NCBI GenBank assembly: GCA_905205195.1
Contig: CAJLCS010000022.1
Span: 1-31,491, forward strand
DNA length: 31,491 nucleotides
Direction: 5' to 3'
From: an uncultured Eubacteriales bacterium
GTDB lineage: Bacteria; Bacillota; Clostridia; Oscillospirales; Oscillospiraceae
In this document: positions 22,334 to 30,509 of the stretch, piece after piece
Layout of the letters: each line of letters begins with the position of its first letter
Position numbering within the stretch: position 1 is the stretch's first letter
Translations under genes and position numbers: made by a program
Notes under the pieces: model-generated
The model's input: the letters and a program-made list of their open reading frames with translations, nothing else
Told to the model about the DNA's origin: nothing
The model's database searches: none

Positions 22334-24826
22334 ATGAACGACATTTCATCCCGGCTGCTGGAGAATCTGCGCGGTGATGCGGCGGACTACCAGCTGCCCT
22401 TCCTCTGGCTCCACGGCGAGGACGACGAAACGCTGCTGCGGGAGCTTCAGAAAATTTACGACTGCGGCATTCGGGGCGTCTGCGTGGAGTCCCGGCCCCA
22501 CGAGGGCTTCGGCACCGATTCCTGGTGGGCGGATCTGGACCTGATTCTGGGCCGGTGCAGGGAGCTTGGCATGGACCTCTGGCTGCTGGACGACAAGCAT
22601 TTCCCCACCGGCTACGCAAACGGCCTGCTGGACGCCAAATACCCGGAGCGCCGGAAGAAAACCGTCTGCGAGCGCCACACCGACGTCCGCGGCCCCGTCA
22701 ACGGCGGCGCGGTACTGGTGCCGCCGGAGGCGGAGGACATTCTCTCCGTCACCGCCTACCGGCGGGTGGCCCGGCCCGGCACCCAGGATCTGGAGCCGGA
22801 ATTTCTGGACCTGACGGACCGGGTCCGGGACGGGCTGATCCCGCTGGACCTGCCGGAGGGCATCTTCCGGATTTTCACGGTGTACACCAGGGTCTGCGAC
22901 GACCACCACATCGACGTGCTGTCGGGCCAGTCGGTGGACGTGCTGCTGGAGGCGGTGTATGAGCCCCACTACGCCCGCTACGGCAGCGAATTCGGCAAAA
23001 CCTTCAAGGGCTTTTTCAGCGACGAGCCGTACATCCTCCGCAATTCCCGGCTGGCCCTCCGGGGCGGCGTGCCGGACAAGGACGTGGCCTTCCCGTGGAA
23101 CGGCGAGGTGGAGCAGCTTCTGACGGAGAAGCTGGGCCGGGACTGCCGGGCGCTGCTGCCCACCCTGTGGTGGAACACGCCGGGGCTGTCCCCCACCCTC
23201 CGAACGGCCTACATGGACACGGTGAGCGCGCTGTATTCCGCCAACTTCAACCGGAAAATTCAGGCCTGGTGCCACGCCCGGGGCGCGGCCTACATCGGCC
23301 ACATCGTGGAGGACGACGGCCAGCACTGCGGTTTTCTGGCCGGCGGCCACTACTTCCGGTCGCTGGACGGCATGGACATGGCCGGTGTGGACGTGGTACT
23401 GGATCAGATCGTGCCGGGCCTTCAGGACGTGGACGCCTGCGTCCCCTGCTCCTATGATATTGCGGACCCGGATTTCTTCTCCTTCAGTCTGGCCAAGCTG
23501 GCCGCCTCCCACGCCCACGTTCAGCCGGAAAAGCAGGGCCGGGTGCTGTGTGAAATGTTCGGCGCCTTCGGCTGGGCCGAGGGCACCAAAATGATGAAAT
23601 GGCTGGCCGACCACATGATCGTCCGGGGCGTCAACCGGTTCGTGCCCCATGCCTTCTCCCCGAAGGAGGACGACCCCGACTGCCCGCCCCACTTCTACGC
23701 CGGAGGCGCCAACCCCCAGTACCCCGCCTTCGGCCTGCTGACGCGGTATGCCGACCGGCAGATTCACCTGACCTCCGCCGGGGAATACGTCCCCGGGGCG
23801 GCAATCCTCTACCACGCCGAGGCCGAGTGGTCCGGCGGACAGTACGACACCTTCTACGCCGCCGCCAGGCTTCTGGCGGAAAATCAGCTGGAATTTGACA
23901 TTCTCTCCTGCGACTATCTGCTCACCGGGCAGGCGGAAAACCGCCGTCTCCGGGTGGGAAATACGGCGTTTTCCTGCCTGATCGTGCCGGAAAGCGAATA
24001 TCTGCCCCGGACGGCGCTGGAAAAGATGAAGGCGCTGGCGGAATGCGGCGTGCCGGTGCTCTGGCTGGGCCGGAAAACGGAAAAGGCCGCCGATTGCCGC
24101 CCCTTCGACCCGGATTTCGGGACGGTGGTGGTAAAGGACGGTCTGGCATCTTACGTTCGCCGGGAAATCGGCTGGGACATTGCCCTGTCCGCCCCCTTCC
24201 GGGGGCTGCGGTACCTCCATCGCCGCAGCGGCGGCACGGAGCTGTACATGCTCTTCAACGAGGATGTGGAAAACACCTTTGACGGTGAAATCACCTTCTC
24301 CGCCGGGGCCGGGCCGCGGCTTGCCTACGATGCCTGGACCGGCAGGCTGACCCGCTGCGCCGACCGGCGCGTGACACTGGCCCCCTACGAAACCCGGTTT
24401 TACCTGTTCGGGGCGGAGGTGCCCGCCGCCCCCGCACCGGCGCCGCTGACCGCCGCCAAAGCCCTGCCCCTGCGCTGGACCGTCACCGCAGACGGCCGGA
24501 CGTGGGAGGCGGACAATCTGACACCGCTGAACCGTACCCTGCCCCGCTTCGGCGGCACGGCAGTTTACCGGACGGAGCTGCCGGAAACGGGCGGCCGGGT
24601 GCTGGATCTGGGCGATGTCGGCGAAACGGCGGAGGTGCTGTTGGGCGGCAAGTCCCTGGGCGTGCGGATCGCGCCGCCTTACCGGTTCGACCTACCGGAG
24701 GGCGCCACCGGGCCGCTGGAGGTCCGGGTGACCACCAATCTGGGCTTTGCACGGCGGGACCGGTTCTCCCGCTATCTGCTGCTGGAGCCAACCGGCCTGC
24801 TGGGGCCGGTGACCGTCCGGTCCTGA
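22334..24826 (+). CDS. GH106-like glycoside hydrolase (putative alpha-L-rhamnosidase) with C-terminal jelly roll
   Basis: Predicted 830 residues. The N-terminal barrel has SRPHEGFGTDSWW, GMDLWLLDDKHFPTGYANG, FKGFFSDEPYI, GHIVEDDGQHCG and CEMFGAFGW, a pattern of acidic motifs I associate with GH106-type alpha-L-rhamnosidases and their uncharacterised relatives. The C-terminal 100 residues (TAVYRTELPETGGRVLDLGD...) look like the jelly-roll sugar-binding fold found at the end of such enzymes. ATG 22334 is the start: the consensus promoter lies at 22275-22303, and the upstream ATG 22154 would precede it. The ribosome binding site AAAGGCGG is imperfect. No signal peptide is present, so it is cytoplasmic. 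The catalytic Glu cannot be assigned with certainty. The substrate could be rhamnosides or another deoxy sugar. Confidence 0.78.
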   Translation: MNDISSRLLENLRGDAADYQLPFLWLHGEDDETLLRELQKIYDCGIRGVCVESRPHEGFGTDSWWADLDLILGRCRELGMDLWLLDDKHFPTGYANGLLDAKYPERRKKTVCERHTDVRGPVNGGAVLVPPEAEDILSVTAYRRVARPGTQDLEPEFLDLTDRVRDGLIPLDLPEGIFRIFTVYTRVCDDHHIDVLSGQSVDVLLEAVYEPHYARYGSEFGKTFKGFFSDEPYILRNSRLALRGGVPDKDVAFPWNGEVEQLLTEKLGRDCRALLPTLWWNTPGLSPTLRTAYMDTVSALYSANFNRKIQAWCHARGAAYIGHIVEDDGQHCGFLAGGHYFRSLDGMDMAGVDVVLDQIVPGLQDVDACVPCSYDIADPDFFSFSLAKLAASHAHVQPEKQGRVLCEMFGAFGWAEGTKMMKWLADHMIVRGVNRFVPHAFSPKEDDPDCPPHFYAGGANPQYPAFGLLTRYADRQIHLTSAGEYVPGAAILYHAEAEWSGGQYDTFYAAARLLAENQLEFDILSCDYLLTGQAENRRLRVGNTAFSCLIVPESEYLPRTALEKMKALAECGVPVLWLGRKTEKAADCRPFDPDFGTVVVKDGLASYVRREIGWDIALSAPFRGLRYLHRRSGGTELYMLFNEDVENTFDGEITFSAGAGPRLAYDAWTGRLTRCADRRVTLAPYETRFYLFGAEVPAAPAPAPLTAAKALPLRWTVTADGRTWEADNLTPLNRTLPRFGGTAVYRTELPETGGRVLDLGDVGETAEVLLGGKSLGVRIAPPYRFDLPEGATGPLEVRVTTNLGFARRDRFSRYLLLEPTGLLGPVTVRS

Positions 24827-24944
24827 CGGAAAAATTCCGCCTGTTTCCGCAGCCTTCCAGGAGATCCCGCAAGATATCGTATTTTCTGCGTGAATTTTCG
24901 TCAACATCTTGTGTTTCGACAGCATTCGCGCAAACCCGGTGATA

Positions 24945-26867
24945 TTATGTAGACGCAGCGGCAGGGATGAGCCGCACCGCGACTGCGGTGGCATCGTCGC
25001 CTCCCTCGCCCCGGCCCATTTTGACAATGGCAGCCGCCGTCTCCCCGACCGGCTGCGCCGCCGCAGCACCGGCCCGGCGTCGGACAGCCTCTCCGTCCAC
25101 GCCGTCGCTCACCAGAACAAGCGTCTCTCCCCGACGCAGGGACAGCCGTTCCACCGTCTCCCGCCCGTCTCTCACCGACAGGCCCGGCGGCGGTCCGGCT
25201 GTCCCGATTTTTTCGGCGCCGCCGCCTCGCAGCAGATACGACGGCGCCGCGCCCCATTTGTACAGCACCGCCTTGCCCGTGTCCAGCCGCAGCTCCGCCA
25301 GATCCGCCGTCACCGCGCCGGACCGCTGCCGCAGCACGCACAGGCTGTTCAGGCTCCGCAGCGCGCTGTCCGCCGGGAACCCCGCCGCCAGCAGCCGGTG
25401 GAGCAGATACACCGCGTCCCGGCTGTCCTGGGCCGCCCCCGGACCGGTACCCATACCGTCGCACAGTAGCACATAGTACCGGTCCTCCGGCCCGGCGAAC
25501 CAGACGCATTTATCGCCGTCGGCGCTGCCCCGCCCGGCGGACACCCCGGCCACCTCCGCCCGATAGGCAGGCGCGCCCGGCGCTTTCCGGTCCGCCAGCC
25601 GGTCGGACAGCCGCCGCAGGTACTCCCCCAGGAACTGATACTGCTGAATCACCGCCCAGCGGCATTCCGCCGTCCGCTCGTGGCCCGCCCGCAGGGCCCG
25701 GAACTGCTCCTGACTGCGCCGCAGCTCCATCAGCACCCGGCCGGGCTTCCGGCACCGCACCGGCAGATCCTCCGGCGTCAGCAGCGCCCGGCTCAGCACC
25801 TCCGGCGGCATGGTCTCCACCGCCGCCGTTTCGCCGCAGCTGCGGCGGCAGGGGCAGGACAGGCAGGCCTGATTGGCCGCCCGGGTCACCAGCGCCTGCA
25901 GATCGATCACCGGCTCCGGCGCTTCCAGCAGCAGCTGCTCCGCCTGGGTCAGCACCCCCGCCGTCAGCTCCAGCCGCACCTGGGCCAGGCCCAGCTCGCC
26001 GGTTCTGGGCGCCGCCACCCCGGCGGGAGCCAGTCCGCCCAGCAATCCTCCCAGCACCAATGCCGGAAGAAAGGTGGCGTTCCACCGGCCGGTGACGGCC
26101 ATCATGGCGCAGGCCGACGCCGCCAGCGCCAGTGCCGTCCGCCAAGGGCTTTTTCCGGGCAGACGCCGGGCCAGCCATGCCACGGACACCACCGCCGTCA
26201 CGGACACCGGCACGATCCCGGCGGCATCCACCGCCAGCCCCGCCAGTGCCGCCGCAGGGAAGGTACCGGCAGCGGCCATGGCTCCCGCCGCCGCCACGCC
26301 GAGATCCAGCCAGGGCACGGGGGCCACCTGGGACAGGGCCAGCACCGCCGCCCCTGCCGCCAGCGCATCCGCCGCCGGGTGATTCCGGCGGTGCACCAGC
26401 GTAAACAGCACCGTGGTCCCGGCGCCCAGGGCCACCCGGAGCAGATAGGCGGGAATCGGCGTGTTATCCCCCATCCGCAGCAGGAAAATCACGCCGGATG
26501 CCGATACCACCAGCCCCGCCGCCGCAGGCATCAGGGCGGGCTGCTCCTTCGCCGCCGGCCGGCTGCCCAGCAGCCACAGGGCCAGCAGGCCCCCCATCAT
26601 CCACAGCAGCCCCTGCAGCCCCGCCGTCCCCCAGAACAGCAGATAGCCCGCGCTGCCGCCCAACGCAATCCACACCGCGCTCCACCCCTCCGCCGCGCAC
26701 AGCAGACCCAGCGTCAGGGGCATGGCCCGGTTCGTCAGGCTGGCCGCGCTGAGCAGGCATCCCGCCAGCGCACAGCCCGCCGCTTCGGCCAGGGCGTGGA
26801 TCCGGGGGTTCACCGCCCACTGCCGCAAAAGCCGCCGCCCCCGGCGGACATAGGAGGAAACTGTCAT
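24945..26867 (-). CDS. spoIIE: Stage II sporulation protein E, PP2C-type serine phosphatase
   Basis: Predicted 640 residues. The N-terminal half is a run of about ten hydrophobic segments (about 25-300). A linker with a cysteine cluster (CLSCPCRRSC) follows, and the C-terminal third is a PP2C phosphatase. Phosphatase motifs are LLCDGMGTGPGAAQDS, LVLVSDGVDG and GGDDATAVAVRL, so the metal-binding Asp residues are present. SpoIIE dephosphorylates the anti-anti-sigma factor SpoIIAA in the forespore and thereby activates sigma-F. It also takes part in polar division, placing this organism among endospore formers. Start 26867 is chosen because the protein begins there with a basic MTVSSYVRRGRRLLRQ stretch and AAAGG lies 11 nt upstream. 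The in-frame ATG at 26963 is less likely. Confidence 0.93.
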   Translation of the reverse strand: MTVSSYVRRGRRLLRQWAVNPRIHALAEAAGCALAGCLLSAASLTNRAMPLTLGLLCAAEGWSAVWIALGGSAGYLLFWGTAGLQGLLWMMGGLLALWLLGSRPAAKEQPALMPAAAGLVVSASGVIFLLRMGDNTPIPAYLLRVALGAGTTVLFTLVHRRNHPAADALAAGAAVLALSQVAPVPWLDLGVAAAGAMAAAGTFPAAALAGLAVDAAGIVPVSVTAVVSVAWLARRLPGKSPWRTALALAASACAMMAVTGRWNATFLPALVLGGLLGGLAPAGVAAPRTGELGLAQVRLELTAGVLTQAEQLLLEAPEPVIDLQALVTRAANQACLSCPCRRSCGETAAVETMPPEVLSRALLTPEDLPVRCRKPGRVLMELRRSQEQFRALRAGHERTAECRWAVIQQYQFLGEYLRRLSDRLADRKAPGAPAYRAEVAGVSAGRGSADGDKCVWFAGPEDRYYVLLCDGMGTGPGAAQDSRDAVYLLHRLLAAGFPADSALRSLNSLCVLRQRSGAVTADLAELRLDTGKAVLYKWGAAPSYLLRGGGAEKIGTAGPPPGLSVRDGRETVERLSLRRGETLVLVSDGVDGEAVRRRAGAAAAQPVGETAAAIVKMGRGEGGDDATAVAVRLIPAAAST

Positions 26868-26957
26868 TGCTACCACAGCCTTTCGTGAATCTGGTAAGAA
26901 AATCCTACCACGGGCACCACAATTTTTCTGTCGGAATGGGTTTGCCGCGAAAGATTC

Positions 26958-26986
26958 TTGCATCCTGCCCCGCAGGGGTGTATAAT
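26958..26986 (+). promoter_or_regulatory. Promoter of the CYTH-dnaQ operon
   Basis: TTGCAT (26958-26963) and TATAAT (26981-26986), 17-bp spacer. The start near 26993 gives a leader of about 24 nt. It lies back to back with the spoIIE upstream region. Confidence 0.75.
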
Positions 26987-27016
26987 GAGGCCAAAATCAG
27001 GAAACGGAGCGGTTCG

Positions 27017-27604
27017 ATGGGGCTGGAATTTGAACTGAAATACGCCGCAGACGACGATCTGCGGCAGCGGATGGTCCGGGAGCTGGGCGGCGACTGGGTC
27101 CGCACGGAAATGGAAACCATCTATTACGACACCCCCGCCGGGGATCTGGCCCGGCTGCGATTCACCCTCCGGCGACGGCTGGAAAACGGCCGGGCCGTCT
27201 GCACGGTGAAAACCCCCGCCGGGTCCCAGGGCCGGGGCGAATGGGAATGCCTTTGCAGCCGGATCGAGGACGCGGTGCCGGTGCTGTGCGGCCTTGGCGC
27301 GCCGGAGGAGCTGGCGGCGCTGACCCGGGGCGGGCTGGTGCCCATCTGCAGCGCGAAATTCACCCGGCTGTCCCGGCTGGAGTCCATTCCCGGCGGACAG
27401 GTGGAAATCGCGCTGGACGGGGGCCTTCTGCTGGGCGGCGGCCGGACCGCGCCGCTGGGCGAGGCGGAGGTGGAGCTGAAATCCGGCACGCCGGAGGACG
27501 CGGAGGCCTGGGCCGGGGCGCTGGCCGCCCGATTCGGCCTGAAGCCCGAGAAAAAAAGCAAATTCCGCCGGGCGCTGGCCCTTGCAAAGGGGGAACAGCC
27601 GTGA
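27017..27604 (+). CDS. CYTH domain protein (triphosphate tunnel metalloenzyme)
   Basis: Predicted 195 residues. The defining ExExK motif is at the very N-terminus (E4-F-E6-L-K8). Alternating charged strands of the tunnel fold follow: YYDTPAGDLARLRFTLRRR, CTVKTPAG, EIALDGG and EAEVELKSG. CYTH proteins hydrolyse triphosphate substrates such as inorganic triphosphate or thiamine triphosphate, and a few make cAMP; which applies here is not visible. ATG 27017 has ACGGAGCGG upstream. The 3' end overlaps the exonuclease start by 4 nt (GTGA at 27601-27604), so both are made together. It heads a four-gene run to 30306. Confidence 0.9.
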   Translation: MGLEFELKYAADDDLRQRMVRELGGDWVRTEMETIYYDTPAGDLARLRFTLRRRLENGRAVCTVKTPAGSQGRGEWECLCSRIEDAVPVLCGLGAPEELAALTRGGLVPICSAKFTRLSRLESIPGGQVEIALDGGLLLGGGRTAPLGEAEVELKSGTPEDAEAWAGALAARFGLKPEKKSKFRRALALAKGEQP

Positions 27605-28314
27605 ATCCGCTGCAATCCCTGCTCGGCCGGTACGACCGGCTGGTGATTCTGGACACGGAAACCACCGGACTGTCCGCCAGCCGGGACGAAATCATCGAAT
27701 TTGCCGCCGCCGTGGTGGAAAACCGGGAGGGCCGGGCGGCAGTCACCGCCCAATACGACCAGCTGGTGGCCCTCAGCCCCGGCGGCTTCGTCCCCGCCCG
27801 GATCGAGGCCCTGACCGGCATCTCCACCCGGGACCTGCGGGAGCGGGGCCTGCCCAAAACCCGCATCTGCCGGGATATCGGGGAGTTTTTTCAGGGAAAT
27901 ACCCTGCTTCTTGCCTATAACGCCCATTTTGACCTGACATTTCTTTACTATCTGCTGCTTCGCAGCGGCGACACGGCCATCCTGCGGGGCAAGGACAAGC
28001 TGGACCTGCTGACGGTCTTCCGGGACCGGCGCACCGCGCCTCACAAGCTCCGGGACGCCATCCGGGCCTACGGCCTGACCGGCCGGGTGGCCAACACCCA
28101 CCGGGCGCTGGACGACGTGCTGGCGGCGCTGGCCGTGCTGGAGGCCATGGCCGACGAGCAGGACGATCTGCTCCGCTATGTCAATCTGTTCGGCTATCCC
28201 GCCCGCTTCGGCATGGAGGGAAAGCCCATTTCCTCGGTGACCTACCGGCCCCAGACCGGCTACCCGGCCCCGCCGCTGTACCACGCCGCCGAAACCGAAC
28301 CATTACCGCTTTGA
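27601..28314 (+). CDS. DnaQ-like 3'-5' exonuclease (DEDDh)
   Basis: Predicted 237 residues. All DEDDh motifs are present: LDTETTG (D18, E20), YNAHFD (D111) and HRALDD (H167, D172). It degrades DNA or RNA from the 3' end with two metal ions. The stand-alone form could be a proofreading epsilon-like subunit, an RNase T-like or an oligonucleotide trimming enzyme; Gram-positive PolC has its own exonuclease, so a repair or RNA role is as likely. The C-terminal 45 residues (after about 192) are extra and unrecognised. The start is GTG 27601 with AAAGGGGG upstream, overlapping the CYTH stop. Confidence 0.9.
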   Translation: MNPLQSLLGRYDRLVILDTETTGLSASRDEIIEFAAAVVENREGRAAVTAQYDQLVALSPGGFVPARIEALTGISTRDLRERGLPKTRICRDIGEFFQGNTLLLAYNAHFDLTFLYYLLLRSGDTAILRGKDKLDLLTVFRDRRTAPHKLRDAIRAYGLTGRVANTHRALDDVLAALAVLEAMADEQDDLLRYVNLFGYPARFGMEGKPISSVTYRPQTGYPAPPLYHAAETEPLPL

Positions 28315-28325
28315 GAGGGGATACT

Positions 28326-29507
28326 ATGTACAATCAGCAAGCATACGAGCTGGGCGCCCATCGCTCCAGCATCCGGGATCTGTTTGAATACGGACGGCAG
28401 CGCAGCGCCATCATCGGCGCTCAGAACGTCTGCGATTTCAGCCTGGGCAATCCGTCCATTCCGTCGCCGCCCCAGGTGGAGCAGGCCATCCGGGACATTC
28501 TCAGCGACACGGACAGCCTGCAAATCCACGGCTACACCTCCGCCGTGGGCGACTACGCCGCCCGGAAGGCCATCGCCGACGACCTGAACGCCCGGTTCCA
28601 CGCCGGCGTGGCGCCGGAGGAGCTGTTTCTCGGCTGCGGCGCCGCGCCGGAGCTGGTGGCCGTTTTCCGGGCGCTGGCGGTGAAGGACGGCGAGATTCTG
28701 GCCATTGCCCCCTATTTCCCGGAATACAAGCCCTTCGCCGAAAACAGCGGTCTGACCTTCCGGGTGGTGCCGCCGGACGTGCCTCATTTCCAGATTCGTC
28801 TGGACGCGGTGGAGGCCATGCTGACGCCCCACACCGTGGCCCTCATCGTCAACTCCCCCAATAACCCCTCCGGCACGGTATACACCCACCGGACACTGGT
28901 GGAGCTGGCGTCGCTGCTGACCCGGAAATCTGCAGAGTACGGCCATCCCATTTATATTGTAGCCGATGAGCCGTACCGGGAGCTGGTGTACGACGGGACG
29001 ACGGTCCCCTTCCTGCCCACCATTTACCACAACACCATCGTGTGCTATTCCTATTCCAAATCTCTGTCCCTCCCCGGCGAGCGGATCGGCTATGTGTATG
29101 TGCCCCAGGCCGCCGAGGACGGCAAGCAGCTGTATCTGGCGGTGGCGGGCGCCGCCCGGGCCTGCGGCCACGTCTGCGCCCCCAGCCTGTGGCAAAAGGT
29201 CATCGCCCGGTGCGCCGGCCTGCGGCCGGATCTGGAGGCCTACGACCGCAACCGCCGGACGCTTTACGACGGTCTGCGGCGTCTGGGCTACGAAATGCCC
29301 AAGCCGGAGGGCGCCTTCTACCTCTTCGTCAAGGCCCCCGGCGGCGACGCCGAGGCCTTCTCCCGACAGGCCAAGCAGCGGGATCTGCTTGTCGTTCCCG
29401 GCGACGGCTTCGGCTGCCCAGGCTATTTCCGGCTGGGCTACTGCGTGGACTACCGCACCATCTGCCGCAGCCTGCCGATTTTTGAAAATCTGCTGATTCA
29501 CGGCTGA
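28326..29507 (+). CDS. PLP-dependent class I/II aminotransferase
   Basis: Predicted 393 residues of the aspartate-aminotransferase fold type I. Visible motifs are FSLGNPSIPSP near the N-terminus, NSPNNPSG (176-183), ADEPYREL (213-220) and the cofactor-binding Lys in YSYSKSLSLPGERIGY (K245). The late residue for the substrate carboxylate lies in YFRLGYC. This is a COG0436-type aminotransferase of broad or unknown amino acid specificity. ATG 28326 has GAGAGGGG at suitable spacing; the TTG upstream at 28311 overlaps the previous stop and is less likely. It sits between the exonuclease and phosphodiesterase genes with short gaps (11 and 19 nt), suggesting one transcript, though the functions show no obvious pathway. 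Confidence 0.93.
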   Translation: MYNQQAYELGAHRSSIRDLFEYGRQRSAIIGAQNVCDFSLGNPSIPSPPQVEQAIRDILSDTDSLQIHGYTSAVGDYAARKAIADDLNARFHAGVAPEELFLGCGAAPELVAVFRALAVKDGEILAIAPYFPEYKPFAENSGLTFRVVPPDVPHFQIRLDAVEAMLTPHTVALIVNSPNNPSGTVYTHRTLVELASLLTRKSAEYGHPIYIVADEPYRELVYDGTTVPFLPTIYHNTIVCYSYSKSLSLPGERIGYVYVPQAAEDGKQLYLAVAGAARACGHVCAPSLWQKVIARCAGLRPDLEAYDRNRRTLYDGLRRLGYEMPKPEGAFYLFVKAPGGDAEAFSRQAKQRDLLVVPGDGFGCPGYFRLGYCVDYRTICRSLPIFENLLIHG

Positions 29508-29526
29508 AAAACGGAGGAAACCCACC

Positions 29527-30306
29527 ATGGAGCAAGGAAAAGTCATTCTGATTCTCTGCGACGGGATGCGGCCCGATGCGCTGGAGCAGGTCGCCCCGCC
29601 GCTGTACCGCCACATACGGCGGGAGGGGGCCTGGGCCATGGACGCCCGGAGCGTCATGCCCCCGGTGACACTGCCGGCCCACGTCTCGCTGATGCAGAGC
29701 GTGGATCCCCAGCGCCACGGCATTCTGACCAACACCTACACCCCCCAGTCCCGACCCATTGAAGGACTGTTCGATCAGCTCCACCGGGAGGGCAAGACCT
29801 GCGCCTTCTTTTACAACTGGGACGAGCTGCGGGACCTGTCCCGGCCCGGCTCGCTGAACTGGTACGGCTTTTCCTCCGGCGTGGAGGGCGGCTTCGAGAA
29901 AACCGACGAAGAAAGTCTGGCCGCCGCCCGGGCCTGTCTGGCGGCCCACAATCCGGATTTTCTCTTCCTCTATCTCGGTGCCCCCGACGAAGCGGGCCAC
30001 GAAATCGGCTGGATGACGGAGCCGTACCTCAGATCGGTTGCCGCCTGCTGGGACCGGATCACCGCCCTGTGCAGTGACCTGTCGGCGGCGGACCATGTGC
30101 TGGTTACCGCCGACCACGGCGGCCACGGCCGGGACCATGGGCTGGACATTCCGGAGGACATGACCATTCCGCTGCTGCTGTCCGGCCCCCGGTTTGCCGG
30201 GCGGGGACAGCTGACCGGCGTGAGCATCAAGGACATTGCCCCCACCGTGACGGCGCTGCTGGGCGTGCGGCCCAGCCCCCGCTGGGAGGGACGGAGCCTG
30301 CTTTGA
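29527..30306 (+). CDS. Alkaline phosphatase superfamily protein (nucleotide pyrophosphatase/phosphodiesterase type)
   Basis: Predicted 259 residues. Metal-site residues follow the superfamily order: LCDGMRPD (D12), the nucleophile Thr in PPVTLPAH (T48), APDEAGHEIGW (D152, H156), VTADHGGHG (D194, H195) and RDHG (H202). This is the type I phosphodiesterase/nucleotide pyrophosphatase pattern with Thr as nucleophile. The protein is shorter than most members (about 400 residues), a minimal core. There is no signal peptide, so it is cytoplasmic, unlike many family members. ATG 29527 has ACGGAGG upstream. It is the last gene of the run that starts at 27017. No convincing terminator follows before the next promoter. 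Confidence 0.9.
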   Translation: MEQGKVILILCDGMRPDALEQVAPPLYRHIRREGAWAMDARSVMPPVTLPAHVSLMQSVDPQRHGILTNTYTPQSRPIEGLFDQLHREGKTCAFFYNWDELRDLSRPGSLNWYGFSSGVEGGFEKTDEESLAAARACLAAHNPDFLFLYLGAPDEAGHEIGWMTEPYLRSVAACWDRITALCSDLSAADHVLVTADHGGHGRDHGLDIPEDMTIPLLLSGPRFAGRGQLTGVSIKDIAPTVTALLGVRPSPRWEGRSLL

Positions 30307-30381
30307 CGGCAGGGCAGCAATGTGTACAAATCCGGCGTAACATTCCGTTCATATTTCAGCGGTCCTTTCGGAACTTCTTCC

Positions 30382-30410
30382 TTGCATTTTTCCCGGAGAT
30401 CGGGTATACT
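30382..30410 (+). promoter_or_regulatory. Promoter of the uracil permease gene
   Basis: TTGCAT (30382-30387) and TATACT (30405-30410), 17-bp spacer. The start near 30417 leaves a leader of about 93 nt with a strong hairpin. Confidence 0.78.
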
Positions 30411-30432
30411 GAACCGCGGTAAATAAAAATTC

Positions 30433-30485
30433 GGCGAAAGGTGGGACGTGGCAATCGCAAGATGGCCCCGTCCCCCTTTTTCGCC
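30433..30485 (+). promoter_or_regulatory. Leader hairpin/attenuator-like structure upstream of uraA
   Basis: GGGACG (30443-30448) pairs with CGTCCC (30469-30474), with an inner GGC/GCC extension. CC and five Ts (30477-30481) follow directly, the form of an intrinsic terminator. Alternatively the outer segment GGCGAAAGG (30433-30441) can pair with the T-run and CGCC (30475-30485), hiding the Ts in a longer stem. The two forms suggest transcriptional control of the permease. No PyrR-binding consensus was recognised. Confidence 0.6.
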
Positions 30486-30509
30486 GCCAGAAGAGAAAGG
30501 AAGTACGCT

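Noticed and set aside
26868..26963. Upstream ATG 26963 as the SpoIIE start
   Set aside because: There is no properly spaced ribosome binding site. The extra 32 residues come from sequence that also holds the candidate Spo0A box and the divergent promoter.
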